From contig CAKOON010000001.1 of the NCBI GenBank assembly GCA_934098565.1, positions 124,001-188,000 of the forward strand: a DNA stretch of 64,000 nt. Reading direction: 5' to 3'. The notes under the pieces are model-generated. The model was not told the DNA's origin. It saw only the letters and a program-made list of their open reading frames with translations, and searched no databases. Numbering within the stretch: the stretch's first letter is position 1; each line of letters begins with the position of its first letter. The translations under genes were made by a program, and so were the position numbers. This DNA is from an uncultured Bacilli bacterium. Its GTDB lineage: Bacteria > Bacillota_I > Bacilli_A > RF39 > UBA660. This document shows positions 48,617 through 57,019 of the stretch, in pieces.

Positions 48617-49594
48617 ATGAAAAGAAAAGTTTGGATTTTAGTGGTTGTTATTTTAATTTTGGTAGGAGGATTAGCTATTTATAAAGGTTATTTTCAAAAT
48701 AATAGTAATTTTAATGATAATCCTTTAGATACCGATGAGACTATTAAGGATAATATTTTAGATGATGATAATTCTAAATCTTCAGATGTTGAAGAAGGTA
48801 AACAAAATGAAGTAGGGAATGAAGCGGCAGCTAAAAATAATAGTGATACAAAGACAAATAGTAGTCAAAATAATAGTAATCATGGTAATACGACTAGTAG
48901 TAGTAATATGAATAATGGTGGGTTGGAAAATTTGAGTAAGACTTATCCAAAATTAGAGGTTATTTCCGGAGCTAAAATAAGTGTGGGAACGACTTCTAAG
49001 GGCTATAAGATTTATACGGTTAATGATGTTTATTATATTGATGATATTATGATGGTTAATAAGACTTATGGATTACCGGCAAGTTATATTCCTGTTAATA
49101 CCAAGGAGTCGTGTGTTGGTAAAACTAGTACTTGTAATAAATGTATTAATATTACAGCGTATGAGGCATTTAATAAGATGAAAGCTGATGCGACGGCGAT
49201 TGGTCTTAATATTTATATAGCTAGTGGTTATCGTCCTTATGTTGGTCAAGAAAGCATTTATAATCGTTATATAAAAAGGGATGGTAAAGAGGCTGCTGAT
49301 ACTTATTCGGCACGACCAGGTTACTCTGAACATCAAACAAGTTATTCTTTTGATTTAAACTCGATTACGGATAGTTTTATTAATACTAAAGAAGGTAAAT
49401 GGGTTAATGAGAATGCTTATCTTTATGGTTTTATTATTAGATTCCCTAAAGGAAAAGATAGTATAACTGGTTATAAGTATGAACCTTGGCATCTAAGATA
49501 TGTTGGTTATGACTTAGCAAAGAAGCTTTATAATAGTGGTGATTGGTTAAGTTTAGAAGAATATTTTGGAGTAGATAGTAAATATCAAGATTAG
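48617..49594 (+). CDS. VanY/DacB-type D,D-carboxypeptidase
   Basis: The 325-residue protein has an N-terminal membrane anchor (KVWILVVVILILVGGL) and an Asn/Ser/Asp-rich linker (residues about 25-110). The catalytic LAS-family domain has SGYRPYVGQ, the metal site SARPGYSEHQTSYSFDL (H and D), and EPWHLRYVG near the end. It trims the terminal D-Ala of peptidoglycan stem peptides outside the membrane. In the family the motif is S-x-H-x2-G-x-A-x-D; here Gly and Ala become Ser and Ser, a mild departure. I chose ATG 48617; an extended -10 (TGTTATAGT) lies upstream. Confidence 0.88.
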   Translation: MKRKVWILVVVILILVGGLAIYKGYFQNNSNFNDNPLDTDETIKDNILDDDNSKSSDVEEGKQNEVGNEAAAKNNSDTKTNSSQNNSNHGNTTSSSNMNNGGLENLSKTYPKLEVISGAKISVGTTSKGYKIYTVNDVYYIDDIMMVNKTYGLPASYIPVNTKESCVGKTSTCNKCINITAYEAFNKMKADATAIGLNIYIASGYRPYVGQESIYNRYIKRDGKEAADTYSARPGYSEHQTSYSFDLNSITDSFINTKEGKWVNENAYLYGFIIRFPKGKDSITGYKYEPWHLRYVGYDLAKKLYNSGDWLSLEEYFGVDSKYQD

Positions 49595-49598
49595 TTGT

Positions 49599-51134
49599 AT
49601 GAAGAAGTTTAAGAGTATTAAAGAAAAAAGTAAAAAGGCATTAAAATATCATTTATTTTATAGTATTATTGTTTGCTTTCTAGTTAGTTCAGCTTTAAGT
49701 TTTGGTTATAAATTCACCAGCGGATTACCTATCGAGTTGCCAGGAGTTAGTGTTCCTGGGTTCAGTAATTTGGCTATTTTTAGCAACTTTTTAAAAGCCG
49801 TTCATTTAGATAAAGTCGTCTTGCCGATTATTAACTATAAACCGACATCAGGGGTTATTGCCGCATTTTTAAATCAACTTTCAGGAACAGGTTCAATTAT
49901 TTTTACATTACTTAATATGTTTAATAATTTGGTCTTTAAGAAGATTATGCCTTCTACAGGAATTTTAATTTTATCAGTTTTCACTTTTTTATTGATATAT
50001 ATATTCATTTCGACAATTTTAAATGTTGGTAAAGCTAGATATTTCTTGGAACATAGTACTTATCAAGATACTTCGGTTAATAAATTACTATTTGTTTATT
50101 ATACAAAAAATGTATTTAATGTTGGCGAGGTTATGCTTATTAAAATGCTTAAATCTTTTCTTTGGGATTTAACAATTATTGGCGGTTTAATAAAACATTA
50201 TGAATATAGCATGATACCTTATCTTTTAGCTGAAAATCCCACTATTAAGAATAAAGAAGTCTTTAAAATGTCAAAAGACTTAACGATGGGTAAAAAATGG
50301 GATTTGTTTTTATTAGACGTTAGCTTTATTCCTTGGTATGTTTTTGGGTATTTAACCTTGGGCTTTAGTAATATTTTTTATTTTAGACCTTATAAAGAGA
50401 TGGTTAAAGCTAATATGTATTTAGAATATCGAAGGGCTTTTAAAGAAAAATATGCATATATTTTTAGAGATAATTATTTAGACCTAGAAAGTGCAAAGGG
50501 CCATTATCCTGATTGTGCATATTTTATTAAAGAAATAAGGAATATTAAGATTACAAAGTATGATTATAATATCGATTATAAAATTAGTGACTTGATTTTA
50601 GTTTTCTTTACTGTTTCCATGATTGGCTGGCTTTGGGAAATAATGCTTTGTCTTATTTATGAAGAACGCTTGGTTAATAAAGGTACGATGATGGGGCCGT
50701 GGTTGCCGATTTATGGCTATGGTGCAGTGTTGATTTTAGTTCTTTTAAAAAAGCATCGGAAGAAACCGCTTAATTTGTTCTTAATGGCCTTCTTAGTTTG
50801 TGGTATTTTGGAATACACGACAGCTTGGTATTTAGAAACTTTTAAAGGCCTTAAATGGTGGGATTATACTGGGTATTTCTTAAATATTCATGGCCGTGTG
50901 TGCTTAGAGGGGTTAATGTTTTTTGGCTTTGGTGGGAGTATTTTAACTTACTTAGTAGGGCCACTTCTATATAATCTTTATAAGAAAATAAATCCAAAAG
51001 TTAAAAAAGTTTTATGTATTGTTTTAGTTAGTTTGTATTTAGTTGATTTATGTTATTCTCATTTTCATCCTAATACAGGAGTTGGCATAACTAGTCCGGT
51101 TAAGATTGATATAGTTGATAAGAGACTGCAGTAA
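49599..51134 (+). CDS. DUF975 - CmpB-type membrane fusion protein
   Basis: The 511-residue polytopic protein is likely a fusion. Residues about 1-300 carry the DUF975 pattern (KARYFLEHSTYQDTSVNKLLF, LLIYIFISTILNVG, and DVSFIPWYVFGYLTLG). Residues about 330-480 match the putative ABC-permease CmpB family: IGWLWEIMLC, NKGTMMGPWLPIYGYGAV, EYTTAWYLETF--LKWWDY, NIHGRVCLEG. The second half is a paralogue of the separate gene at 59412. Function is unknown. It starts five bases after the carboxypeptidase stop. Confidence 0.75.
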   Translation: MKKFKSIKEKSKKALKYHLFYSIIVCFLVSSALSFGYKFTSGLPIELPGVSVPGFSNLAIFSNFLKAVHLDKVVLPIINYKPTSGVIAAFLNQLSGTGSIIFTLLNMFNNLVFKKIMPSTGILILSVFTFLLIYIFISTILNVGKARYFLEHSTYQDTSVNKLLFVYYTKNVFNVGEVMLIKMLKSFLWDLTIIGGLIKHYEYSMIPYLLAENPTIKNKEVFKMSKDLTMGKKWDLFLLDVSFIPWYVFGYLTLGFSNIFYFRPYKEMVKANMYLEYRRAFKEKYAYIFRDNYLDLESAKGHYPDCAYFIKEIRNIKITKYDYNIDYKISDLILVFFTVSMIGWLWEIMLCLIYEERLVNKGTMMGPWLPIYGYGAVLILVLLKKHRKKPLNLFLMAFLVCGILEYTTAWYLETFKGLKWWDYTGYFLNIHGRVCLEGLMFFGFGGSILTYLVGPLLYNLYKKINPKVKKVLCIVLVSLYLVDLCYSHFHPNTGVGITSPVKIDIVDKRLQ

Positions 51135-51168
51135 TGTGGCCTTTTTTTTGCTGTTTAATTGTCCCTTT

Positions 51169-51197
51169 TTGGTATTAAAAATTCAAAGTAATATAAT
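51169..51197 (+). promoter_or_regulatory. Sigma-A-type promoter
   Basis: TTGGTA, 17-base spacer, TATAAT. A further TATAAT at 51222-51227 lies closer to the gene. Confidence 0.65.
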
Positions 51198-51247
51198 AAT
51201 CGCCGTCTAAACTTTTTTTCATATAATAACATGAAAGGAGATTTTTT

Positions 51248-51481
51248 ATGTATTACAATTATAACTATCGTGGGTATACCAATAATGATAATCGCTTTGT
51301 TTTTCCTTTTTTATTAGGAGGATTAGCAGGAGGAGCTTTAGTAGGAGTAACTCGTCCCCGCCCAGTTTATGTGAACGGTCCAAGTTATCAACCATATCCA
51401 ACTTACCCTAATTATCCTTATTATCCATATAATAATATGCCTCATGGAGCGTATTCTAATTCATATTATGGTTATTATTAA
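51248..51481 (+). CDS. Tyr/Pro/Asn-rich small protein
   Basis: The 77-residue protein is MYYNYNYRGYTNND, then a short hydrophobic Gly-rich stretch (FLLGGLAGGALVGV, residues 20-33), then YPTYPNYPYYPYNN and a Tyr-rich end. The composition recalls spore-coat or other surface-assembly peptides, but no family is identified. GAAAGGAG lies before the ATG. Its last 26 bases overlap the end of rodA on the opposite strand. Confidence 0.6.
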   Translation: MYYNYNYRGYTNNDNRFVFPFLLGGLAGGALVGVTRPRPVYVNGPSYQPYPTYPNYPYYPYNNMPHGAYSNSYYGYY

Positions 51482-52436
51482 GTTTTTTAAGACCAAGAGC
51501 TAAAAATAAAAAACTGATTGTTGTATGAGACCCACCATAACTTAAAAAGGGAAGGGGAATACCAATAACTGGGAAGAGACACAAGTTCATTCCGATGTTT
51601 TCAATAACGGGGAATAAAATTAAATAAAAAACTAAATTGCTAAGTGGAGTTTTAAAACTTAAAAGACTTATTAAAATGCCAAGATAACTAAAAATGATTA
51701 AATAGAAGTTCCAATAATTTTTGCTAACTAGATAGGCAAAAAAGAAGTCATTGTTAGCTTCTGGAAAGTATAGAAGTTTTCCTGAAGCAATAGATATTAA
51801 AGCATTATTAACTTGCATATTATTTTGATTTTTAAAAGAAGTAATCCGGTCGAGCCGGTAATAAATACTAGTACTGAAGATATCAATAAAGAGGTCTTTT
51901 TGATAAAAATAGAGATAAATTAAAAAGATAAATATCAAACTGATGATGGTAAAAAGAATAATAATTTCTTTGGAAGAAAAAAATTTTGGTAGAAAGTATA
52001 AAAAGATGATACCATAGATAATACAGGCACCAGTATCTGGTTCAATAAAGGTGAGAATACTTGGAATTAAATAAATGCTTAGAAATAGTAGTTTATTTTT
52101 TAATCTGGTTTTTCCAAGGTAGTAAGTTAACAAAGCTAGACTTAATTTAGCTATTTCAGACGGTTGAATAGATATTTTATAAAGTTTTAACCAGCCTCGG
52201 GAGCCGTTAGTATAGGGATGAAATAATACTACTATTAATAGAATAATACTTAATAGATAAAGAAAGATGCTTAATATTTTTAGGTGTTTTTCTTTTAACT
52301 TTAGAAGAAAAAAGAAACTGAAAAGACCTAGGATAAACCACAGGAGTTGTTTGATTTTATAAGTATCTTTTAAATAATAGATACTTAAAGCTTCTAAGAA
52401 AAATATAGGTATTAAGATAAATAATTTCTTTTTCAT
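51456..52436 (-). CDS. rodA: RodA-type SEDS glycosyltransferase
   Basis: The 326-residue SEDS protein, with nine to ten helices, polymerises side-wall peptidoglycan. Hallmarks are GSRGWLKLYKISIQPSEIAKLSL, FIEPDTGACII (catalytic Asp), YYRLDRITSFKNQ and IGIPLPFLSYGGSHT. It is shorter than the FtsW-type protein at 33223 and closest to RodA. A spore cortex SpoVE role cannot be excluded, given the spore-like genes nearby. Confidence 0.88.
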   Translation of the reverse strand: MKKKLFILIPIFFLEALSIYYLKDTYKIKQLLWFILGLFSFFFLLKLKEKHLKILSIFLYLLSIILLIVVLFHPYTNGSRGWLKLYKISIQPSEIAKLSLALLTYYLGKTRLKNKLLFLSIYLIPSILTFIEPDTGACIIYGIIFLYFLPKFFSSKEIIILFTIISLIFIFLIYLYFYQKDLFIDIFSTSIYYRLDRITSFKNQNNMQVNNALISIASGKLLYFPEANNDFFFAYLVSKNYWNFYLIIFSYLGILISLLSFKTPLSNLVFYLILFPVIENIGMNLCLFPVIGIPLPFLSYGGSHTTISFLFLALGLKKLNNNHNMN

Positions 52437-52501
52437 ATTGATATTATAACCATATAATCAATAATTATAATAAAACATAAAATATTTTAGGAGGAATTTT
52501 T

Positions 52502-52786
52502 ATGAATAGTAAGTTACCAAAAGTATTTGTTAGTAAAATAGACAAAGTCTTACATGTTAACCAAGAAGAGGTTATTAGTACTAGAAGTAATAATAGTGTT
52601 GATTTAGAGACGATTTTAGCTGATAAGGATAAGTATTTATTTATGCATAAGTATTTAATTACTTTAAATGACGGGAAAACTTTAGAAGATAGTATTATCA
52701 GTAGAAAAGGAGATTTTCTATTAACTTTAAATAATAAGCAGGTACGTCTTAATGACATTAAAAGTATTGTTGAACTAAAAAAGTAG
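52502..52786 (+). CDS. Unknown small protein
   Basis: The 94-residue, probably beta-rich protein includes KVFVSKIDKVLHVNQEE and HKYLITLNDGKTLEDSII. AGGAGG sits six bases before the ATG. It is divergent from rodA and converges with the EIIB-like gene; a short hairpin (GTAGGG/CCCTAC, 52785-52800) covers the junction. No family is recognised. Confidence 0.6.
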   Translation: MNSKLPKVFVSKIDKVLHVNQEEVISTRSNNSVDLETILADKDKYLFMHKYLITLNDGKTLEDSIISRKGDFLLTLNNKQVRLNDIKSIVELKK

Positions 52787-52795
52787 GGATAGACC

Positions 52796-53125
52796 CTACA
52801 ATAAATCATCTATACATTTTTTGAGTTCTTTTGCATCTTTACCAAAGATTATTTTAAGTTGGTTATCAATTTCCACGATACCGGTGGCTCCTAAGGAGGT
52901 AATGCCTTCTTTGTTGACTTTTGAGACGTCTTTTAAGATGACTTTAAATCTTGACATACGACATTCAGCATTAATAATGTTGTCTTTACCTCCTAAATAT
53001 TGAACTAATTTATTAACTTCTTTGGCAAAGTCTTTTTTATGAAATTTAATAATTACAAGTGCAATTATCAAAAGGACTGCTAAAATTACTGCATATTGTA
53101 TAAATATATTAACATTTATATCCAT
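52796..53125 (-). CDS. Membrane-anchored stand-alone PTS EIIB-like domain
   Basis: The protein has 109 residues. Residues 5-27 form a membrane helix. Residues 35-105 match the glucose/sucrose EIIB fold: LVQYLGGKDNIINAECRMSRFKV (phospho-Cys position in the C-x-T-R-L-like block), VNKEGITSLGATGIVEID, and QLKIIFGKDAKELK. Normal EIIB domains are fused to EIIC or EIIA and carry phosphate to the sugar. Here no transporter is nearby. It may be a phosphorylation-dependent sensor, or an inactive fold. Confidence 0.7.
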   Translation of the reverse strand: MDINVNIFIQYAVILAVLLIIALVIIKFHKKDFAKEVNKLVQYLGGKDNIINAECRMSRFKVILKDVSKVNKEGITSLGATGIVEIDNQLKIIFGKDAKELKKCIDDLL

Positions 53126-53240
53126 TTTTTATTCACCCAATAGAATTATACTATACTACTAAGAAAATTAAAAGGCTATGGGTAGCAATTACAAAAATTA
53201 ATCATAAATTATTAGTGAATATAAGAAAGGGGAATATATT

Positions 53241-53675
53241 ATGTGTAATAAGAATAATCAAGAACCTAATTCGATTGCGGACATTTTAAAAGTAATTTTA
53301 GTTTTACAACAAAATGCTTGCCCTGATACTTGTCTTGATACTTGTGATAGGCCAATGCTTGGGGGCGGAACTTCTTGTTTAATATGTAATACGAGACCAG
53401 TTATGCTTTATACAACTTACAGTAATGGGGTTGCTTGGAGTATGCCGACTACTAAAGATGTAACCGCTACTTGTGGGATAACTGGGGTTACTTGTTCTTC
53501 AGTATTCCGTGTTGAAAAAGTAGAAAATAACTGTGCAACTTTTAGAGTTTTACAAGATAATCCAGATACTACTAGTCTTTATCCATATGTTGGTACTAAT
53601 TCTTTCTTCACAATGAATTTAAGCTGTCTATGCTGTTTAAGGTGTTTATCTGATACTTATGTAGAATGCGTTTAA
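53241..53675 (+). CDS. CotY/CotZ-like Cys-rich spore coat protein
   Basis: The 144-residue protein has many cysteines (NACPDTCLDTCDRP, SCLICN, LSCLCCLRCLSD). The core SSVFRVEKVENNCATFRVLQ followed by FFTMNLSCLCCLRCL matches CotY/CotZ, which build the insoluble crust/exosporium of Bacillus endospores through disulfides. B. subtilis has NTVFFRVERVHGSCATLSLL and VDLDCFCAINCL at the same places. GGGGAAT is the ribosome site. A sigma-K-like -10 (CATAAATTA, 53203-53211) lies upstream, but no matching -35 is seen. Confidence 0.78.
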   Translation: MCNKNNQEPNSIADILKVILVLQQNACPDTCLDTCDRPMLGGGTSCLICNTRPVMLYTTYSNGVAWSMPTTKDVTATCGITGVTCSSVFRVEKVENNCATFRVLQDNPDTTSLYPYVGTNSFFTMNLSCLCCLRCLSDTYVECV

Positions 53676-53699
53676 AAAAAAGACCGTGAGGTCTTTTAA
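53676..53699. terminator. Bidirectional terminator
   Basis: AAAAGACC-GTGA-GGTCTTTT between the converging CotZ-like and phosphoesterase genes. Confidence 0.85.
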
Positions 53700-54532
53700 T
53701 ATTGGTAGAGACGGTAGAAGTTAATAGTAGGGTTAGTTCCTAGTCTTAAGTTAATTCCACTAGTACCGAGACCGTCAGTTATATACATTTGGGTTTGATT
53801 AAGGTTATAGGTACTTTTACGATATTTAGTTCCGTTGGGATAGGTTATTAAGCCGCCGATAAAAGGTAATCTAATCTCACCACCATGAGTATGGCCAGCT
53901 AGGACTAAGTTATAATCATTATTAATTAGATTATCGATTTTATCTGGTTCATGTAAAAGGACAATTTGATAATTAGTAGTTTTTAAATTAGTTGAATTAT
54001 TAAGACCTAGGATACTAATTGTTTCTGATGAGGTACTGTAGATAGGGTATTCTTCATCATTTAAATAAGTAAAGCCACTGCTAGTTATGATACTTTCAAA
54101 ATCTTGTGTATCATTATCGCCTTTAATAGCTAATTTAACTTCTTTAGCTTTTAAAGTACTTAAGTGATAAATTAGTTCAGATTTTATTTTTTCAGAATGA
54201 TTAGTACTTTTATCGATTAAGTCTCCCGTAAAGACGATGACATCGGGTTTTAATTCATTGACTTTTTTTACAATTTTTTTGAGATTGGTTTCTTTCATGG
54301 ATGTTCCGTAATGTAAATCACTTATTTGGATAATCTTTAAGCCATCAAAACTAGCTGGTAGATTTTTATCAGTTATATTGTATTCCTTAACTTTAATAAA
54401 AAAACTATTAAAATAAAACATATAGCTAAATAGAAGAATTAGAAAGAAAACAATAGCTTTTAAGGGTTTGCATTTCTTAGGTATTGGTTCTTCTTCTAAT
54501 TTAAGATTAGTAGAGTTTAGTTTTTCTTCCAT
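53696..54532 (-). CDS. Membrane-anchored metallophosphoesterase
   Basis: The 278-residue calcineurin-like enzyme has a cytoplasmic tail, one membrane helix (about 25-45) and an external catalytic domain. Metal motifs are IIQISDLHYG, FTGDLID, KGDND (where GNHD is usual), LLHEPD and AGHTHGGEIRLP. YkuE-like family members act on phospholipids or nucleotides at the surface. The GNHD change (Gly-Asp-Asn-Asp) removes the usual catalytic His and may alter activity. Confidence 0.85.
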   Translation of the reverse strand: MEEKLNSTNLKLEEEPIPKKCKPLKAIVFFLILLFSYMFYFNSFFIKVKEYNITDKNLPASFDGLKIIQISDLHYGTSMKETNLKKIVKKVNELKPDVIVFTGDLIDKSTNHSEKIKSELIYHLSTLKAKEVKLAIKGDNDTQDFESIITSSGFTYLNDEEYPIYSTSSETISILGLNNSTNLKTTNYQIVLLHEPDKIDNLINNDYNLVLAGHTHGGEIRLPFIGGLITYPNGTKYRKSTYNLNQTQMYITDGLGTSGINLRLGTNPTINFYRLYQY

Positions 54533-54540
54533 AAAGACTC

Positions 54541-55215
54541 CTATAAGGTTGTTAGAACCATTAATATGATACTTAAGGTGTTATGAAAAGCATGGAGAAC
54601 CATTGTTGTATAAATATTATTAGTTTTAACATAGGTAAGACCGAAACTGGTAGCTAAGGCTCCATAGGGGATAAAGTAGAGTAGTTCTAAAGGACTACTT
54701 ATACCGTTTAAGACGTGAACACCACTAAAAAGTAAGGCGGTAAAGATAACGAATTGATAATCTTTTTGAAAGGCTTCTTTAAAGTTACCACGGAATGTTA
54801 GTTCTTCTACGAAAGGGGCTAGAATGTTTGTTGATAAAATCATATAAACGGGGTACTCGAAGAGACTTTCTCGAACGGAGGTTTCATTGCTAGCAAGGCC
54901 ACCAGTAATACTCGTAATAATTACATTGCTGAAAGCCATAATACCTAGGCCAATTAACCAATATTTAAAGCCTAATTTTAAATACTTCTTATAATTTTGA
55001 TTGAAATTGGCATAATCATTTTTTAAAGTTTTATAATTCATTAGGGTACAAACAGTTACTAATAAAAGTTCCATAATGAGAAATAAGATATTATTAACGA
55101 TGATATTTTTCTTAAGAAGAATATTCATAAAGAGCAATTGAAAACCAATTTGAATAAAATAGAATAAGAAAATTCCTAAAAGACCTTTGAAAAAATGAAG
55201 ACCATTTTTAATCAT
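54541..55215 (-). CDS. CPBP-family intramembrane metalloprotease
   Basis: The 224-residue protein, with six to eight membrane helices, has motif 1 APFVEELTFRGNF (EE-x3-R) and motif 2 FSGVHVLNG (H), then LHAFHNTLS. CPBP (Abi) proteases process membrane peptides, and several act as self-immunity proteins in bacteriocin loci. The bacteriocin genes here are about 5 kb away, so a link is only a possibility. It overlaps the thioredoxin-like gene by 8 bases. Confidence 0.85.
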   Translation of the reverse strand: MIKNGLHFFKGLLGIFLFYFIQIGFQLLFMNILLKKNIIVNNILFLIMELLLVTVCTLMNYKTLKNDYANFNQNYKKYLKLGFKYWLIGLGIMAFSNVIITSITGGLASNETSVRESLFEYPVYMILSTNILAPFVEELTFRGNFKEAFQKDYQFVIFTALLFSGVHVLNGISSPLELLYFIPYGALATSFGLTYVKTNNIYTTMVLHAFHNTLSIILMVLTTL

Positions 55216-55660
55216 TTATATAGCCCTCACTTTTAAGTCTTGTTATAATTTTGTCTTTGGTTTTTTCGCCAACTAGTCTTGTCGAAGTTGATTTTTCTTC
55301 CCCATCAGTATAAAAGATAGTTGTTGGGGTTCCGCTGATACGAACTAGACTATTGAATTCAGTTTTTTCCTCATCTGCTAAATTAGTCATGTTGATATCA
55401 TAAAATTTTAATTTATATTCTTCACCAATTTCTTCTAAAACAGGAAGATAAGCTGTACAATGACTACAACCAGTTTGAGTAACAACTAAGACAAATTTAT
55501 CTTTATTATTTATTTTATCCTTTAAAGTTGTTAGATTTATTTCTTCAATACTTTGATAAGACTTAGAATTTTTAATGCCGATTATAATAGCTAACGTACA
55601 GATTAAAACAACTAAAATAATGACTAAAACTCCTAGAATTATATTTTTTTTCTTTTGCAT
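55208..55660 (-). CDS. Membrane-anchored thioredoxin-like protein
   Basis: The 150-residue protein has an N-terminal anchor helix (about 6-27) and a thioredoxin fold with VVTQTGCSHCTAYLPVLEEI (C-S-H-C, as in DsbA) and cis-Pro in ISGTPTTIFYTDG. It probably makes or shuffles disulfides outside the membrane. This is relevant because several exported proteins in the window are Cys-rich. AGGAGTGG precedes the ATG. Confidence 0.85.
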   Translation of the reverse strand: MQKKKNIILGVLVIILVVLICTLAIIIGIKNSKSYQSIEEINLTTLKDKINNKDKFVLVVTQTGCSHCTAYLPVLEEIGEEYKLKFYDINMTNLADEEKTEFNSLVRISGTPTTIFYTDGEEKSTSTRLVGEKTKDKIITRLKSEGYIND

Positions 55661-55779
55661 AATACCACTCCTTTTCTAATAATAACATATTTATGGAATT
55701 TTATGAAATTTTTTTAAAAAGTTCTTTTATTTTTTAGAATTTCTTTATATAATCAAAGGGTAGGATGGTTTGAGGTTGT

Positions 55780-56289
55780 ATGGAAGTAAAAGATATTTTG
55801 AATACAAAAGTATTCGTAATAACCCCTGAGGGGTATGTTTTTAGAGGAGGTAGGGTTTCAGAGGAGAAGAAACACCGTACTCATCTTTTAGAAATTGCGG
55901 GGATTATATATCCTAATAATTGTATAGATTTAGAAATAAAGGATGATGATAGTCCTTTAGAAATAGGTAATCTATTAAGAATGCTTGGTAATGTGGTACT
56001 TTTAAATAGCCCGTCTTTTTATAACAGTGGTGGAGATTCTAAGTATTTAATTGCCTTGGCTCCTAATTATTTAAGTGAAGTTCAAGAGATTATTTTAAGA
56101 AATTATTTATCATGTTTTAGAGATTATAAGCTTGATTATTCAACTCATATGCTTTGTGGATTAAAGTATCTTGGAATGGATGGATTTAATACGATGGATG
56201 AGACGGGACTAACTCCTTTAGAAGCCTATGATAAGAATATTTTAGCGAAGGAAAAAGTAAGAAAGTTATCAAAAAAAAGTGCCAGTTAA
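55780..56289 (+). CDS. Unknown cytoplasmic protein
   Basis: The 169-residue protein starts MEVKDILNTKVFVITPEGYVFRGG. SKYLIALAPNYLSEVQEIIL and MLCGLKYLGMDGFN are its best-defined segments. It has no membrane helix or known motif. It ends over the hpf terminator. Confidence 0.6.
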   Translation: MEVKDILNTKVFVITPEGYVFRGGRVSEEKKHRTHLLEIAGIIYPNNCIDLEIKDDDSPLEIGNLLRMLGNVVLLNSPSFYNSGGDSKYLIALAPNYLSEVQEIILRNYLSCFRDYKLDYSTHMLCGLKYLGMDGFNTMDETGLTPLEAYDKNILAKEKVRKLSKKSAS

Positions 56290-56299
56290 GCACTTTTTT
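56273..56299. terminator. Bidirectional terminator
   Basis: AAAAAAGTGC-CAGTTAA-GCACTTTTTT between the converging unknown gene and hpf. Confidence 0.85.
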
Positions 56300-56831
56300 C
56301 AATCTCGATAAGGCCGTAGTTGCCATCACGTCTTTTGTATAAAACGCAGATATTTTTAGTATCACTATCTTTATAGATAAAGAAATCATGATTAACGAAT
56401 TCCATTTCTAAGATAGCTTCATTGATATCCATAGGTTTTGATAAGTCCAAGCTCTTTTTCTTTACTAGTTCAGGTAAAGCATCACTTGCAGCTTCAAATT
56501 CCATAAAGATATCACTATATTCTTTAGCTTGTTTTTGCTTTAAAGAATTATATCTTTCTTTATTTCTTTTAATTTGTTTTTCTAATTTTTCAGTTACTAA
56601 GTCGATAGCAGTATAAAGGTCATCATCCATAACTTCGGCTCTGATAGTCGCTTTACCTTTTAGAATGGTAACTTCTATGACATCTTTATTACCTCTAGTT
56701 TTAATAACTACATTGGAAGTGGTATTATCACCGTCTTGGAAGTATTTTTCTAGTTTACCTAGCTTTTTTTCAATGTATTCCTTGATTGCTGGTGTAACAC
56801 TTAAATTTTTTCCTCTTATATTTAATCTCAT
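56286..56831 (-). CDS. hpf: Long-form ribosome hibernation factor HPF
   Basis: The 181-residue protein pairs ribosomes as 100S dimers in resting cells. The N-terminal S30AE domain (MRLNIRGKNLSVTPAIKEYIEKKLGKLEKYF, in two blocks) has the usual beta-alpha order. The C-terminal dimerisation domain ends MDINEAILEMEFVNHDFFIY and YKRRDGNYGLIEI, matching long HPF of Bacilli. GGGAGG lies before the ATG. Confidence 0.93.
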   Translation of the reverse strand: MRLNIRGKNLSVTPAIKEYIEKKLGKLEKYFQDGDNTTSNVVIKTRGNKDVIEVTILKGKATIRAEVMDDDLYTAIDLVTEKLEKQIKRNKERYNSLKQKQAKEYSDIFMEFEAASDALPELVKKKSLDLSKPMDINEAILEMEFVNHDFFIYKDSDTKNICVLYKRRDGNYGLIEIEKSA

Positions 56832-56980
56832 AAATATAACCTCCCTAAGGTAATTTTAACATATCTTAAAGAGATTTTCTAGGTGGTATATTGGAATGTG
56901 TATAGATTATGTAAAGAAAAAGATTAGGCTAAGTCTTATATATAAATTATTAAATATTTTATTTTTATGAATAGTTTTAA

Positions 56981-57019
56981 AAGGTCTTGGGTATTCTAAT
57001 CAAATAGCAAGACTTTTTT
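56981..57019 (+). terminator. Probable terminator hairpin
   Basis: GTCTTG and CAAGAC arms, extended by A/T pairs, with six T. It abuts the first 21-bp palindrome. The bases 56832-56980 hold the hpf leader and nothing else recognisable. Confidence 0.55.

Noticed and set aside
53203..53211. Sigma-K promoter of the CotZ-like gene as a firm feature
   Set aside because: Only the -10 half matches. Without a -35 or other sigma-K genes in view it is kept as a remark.
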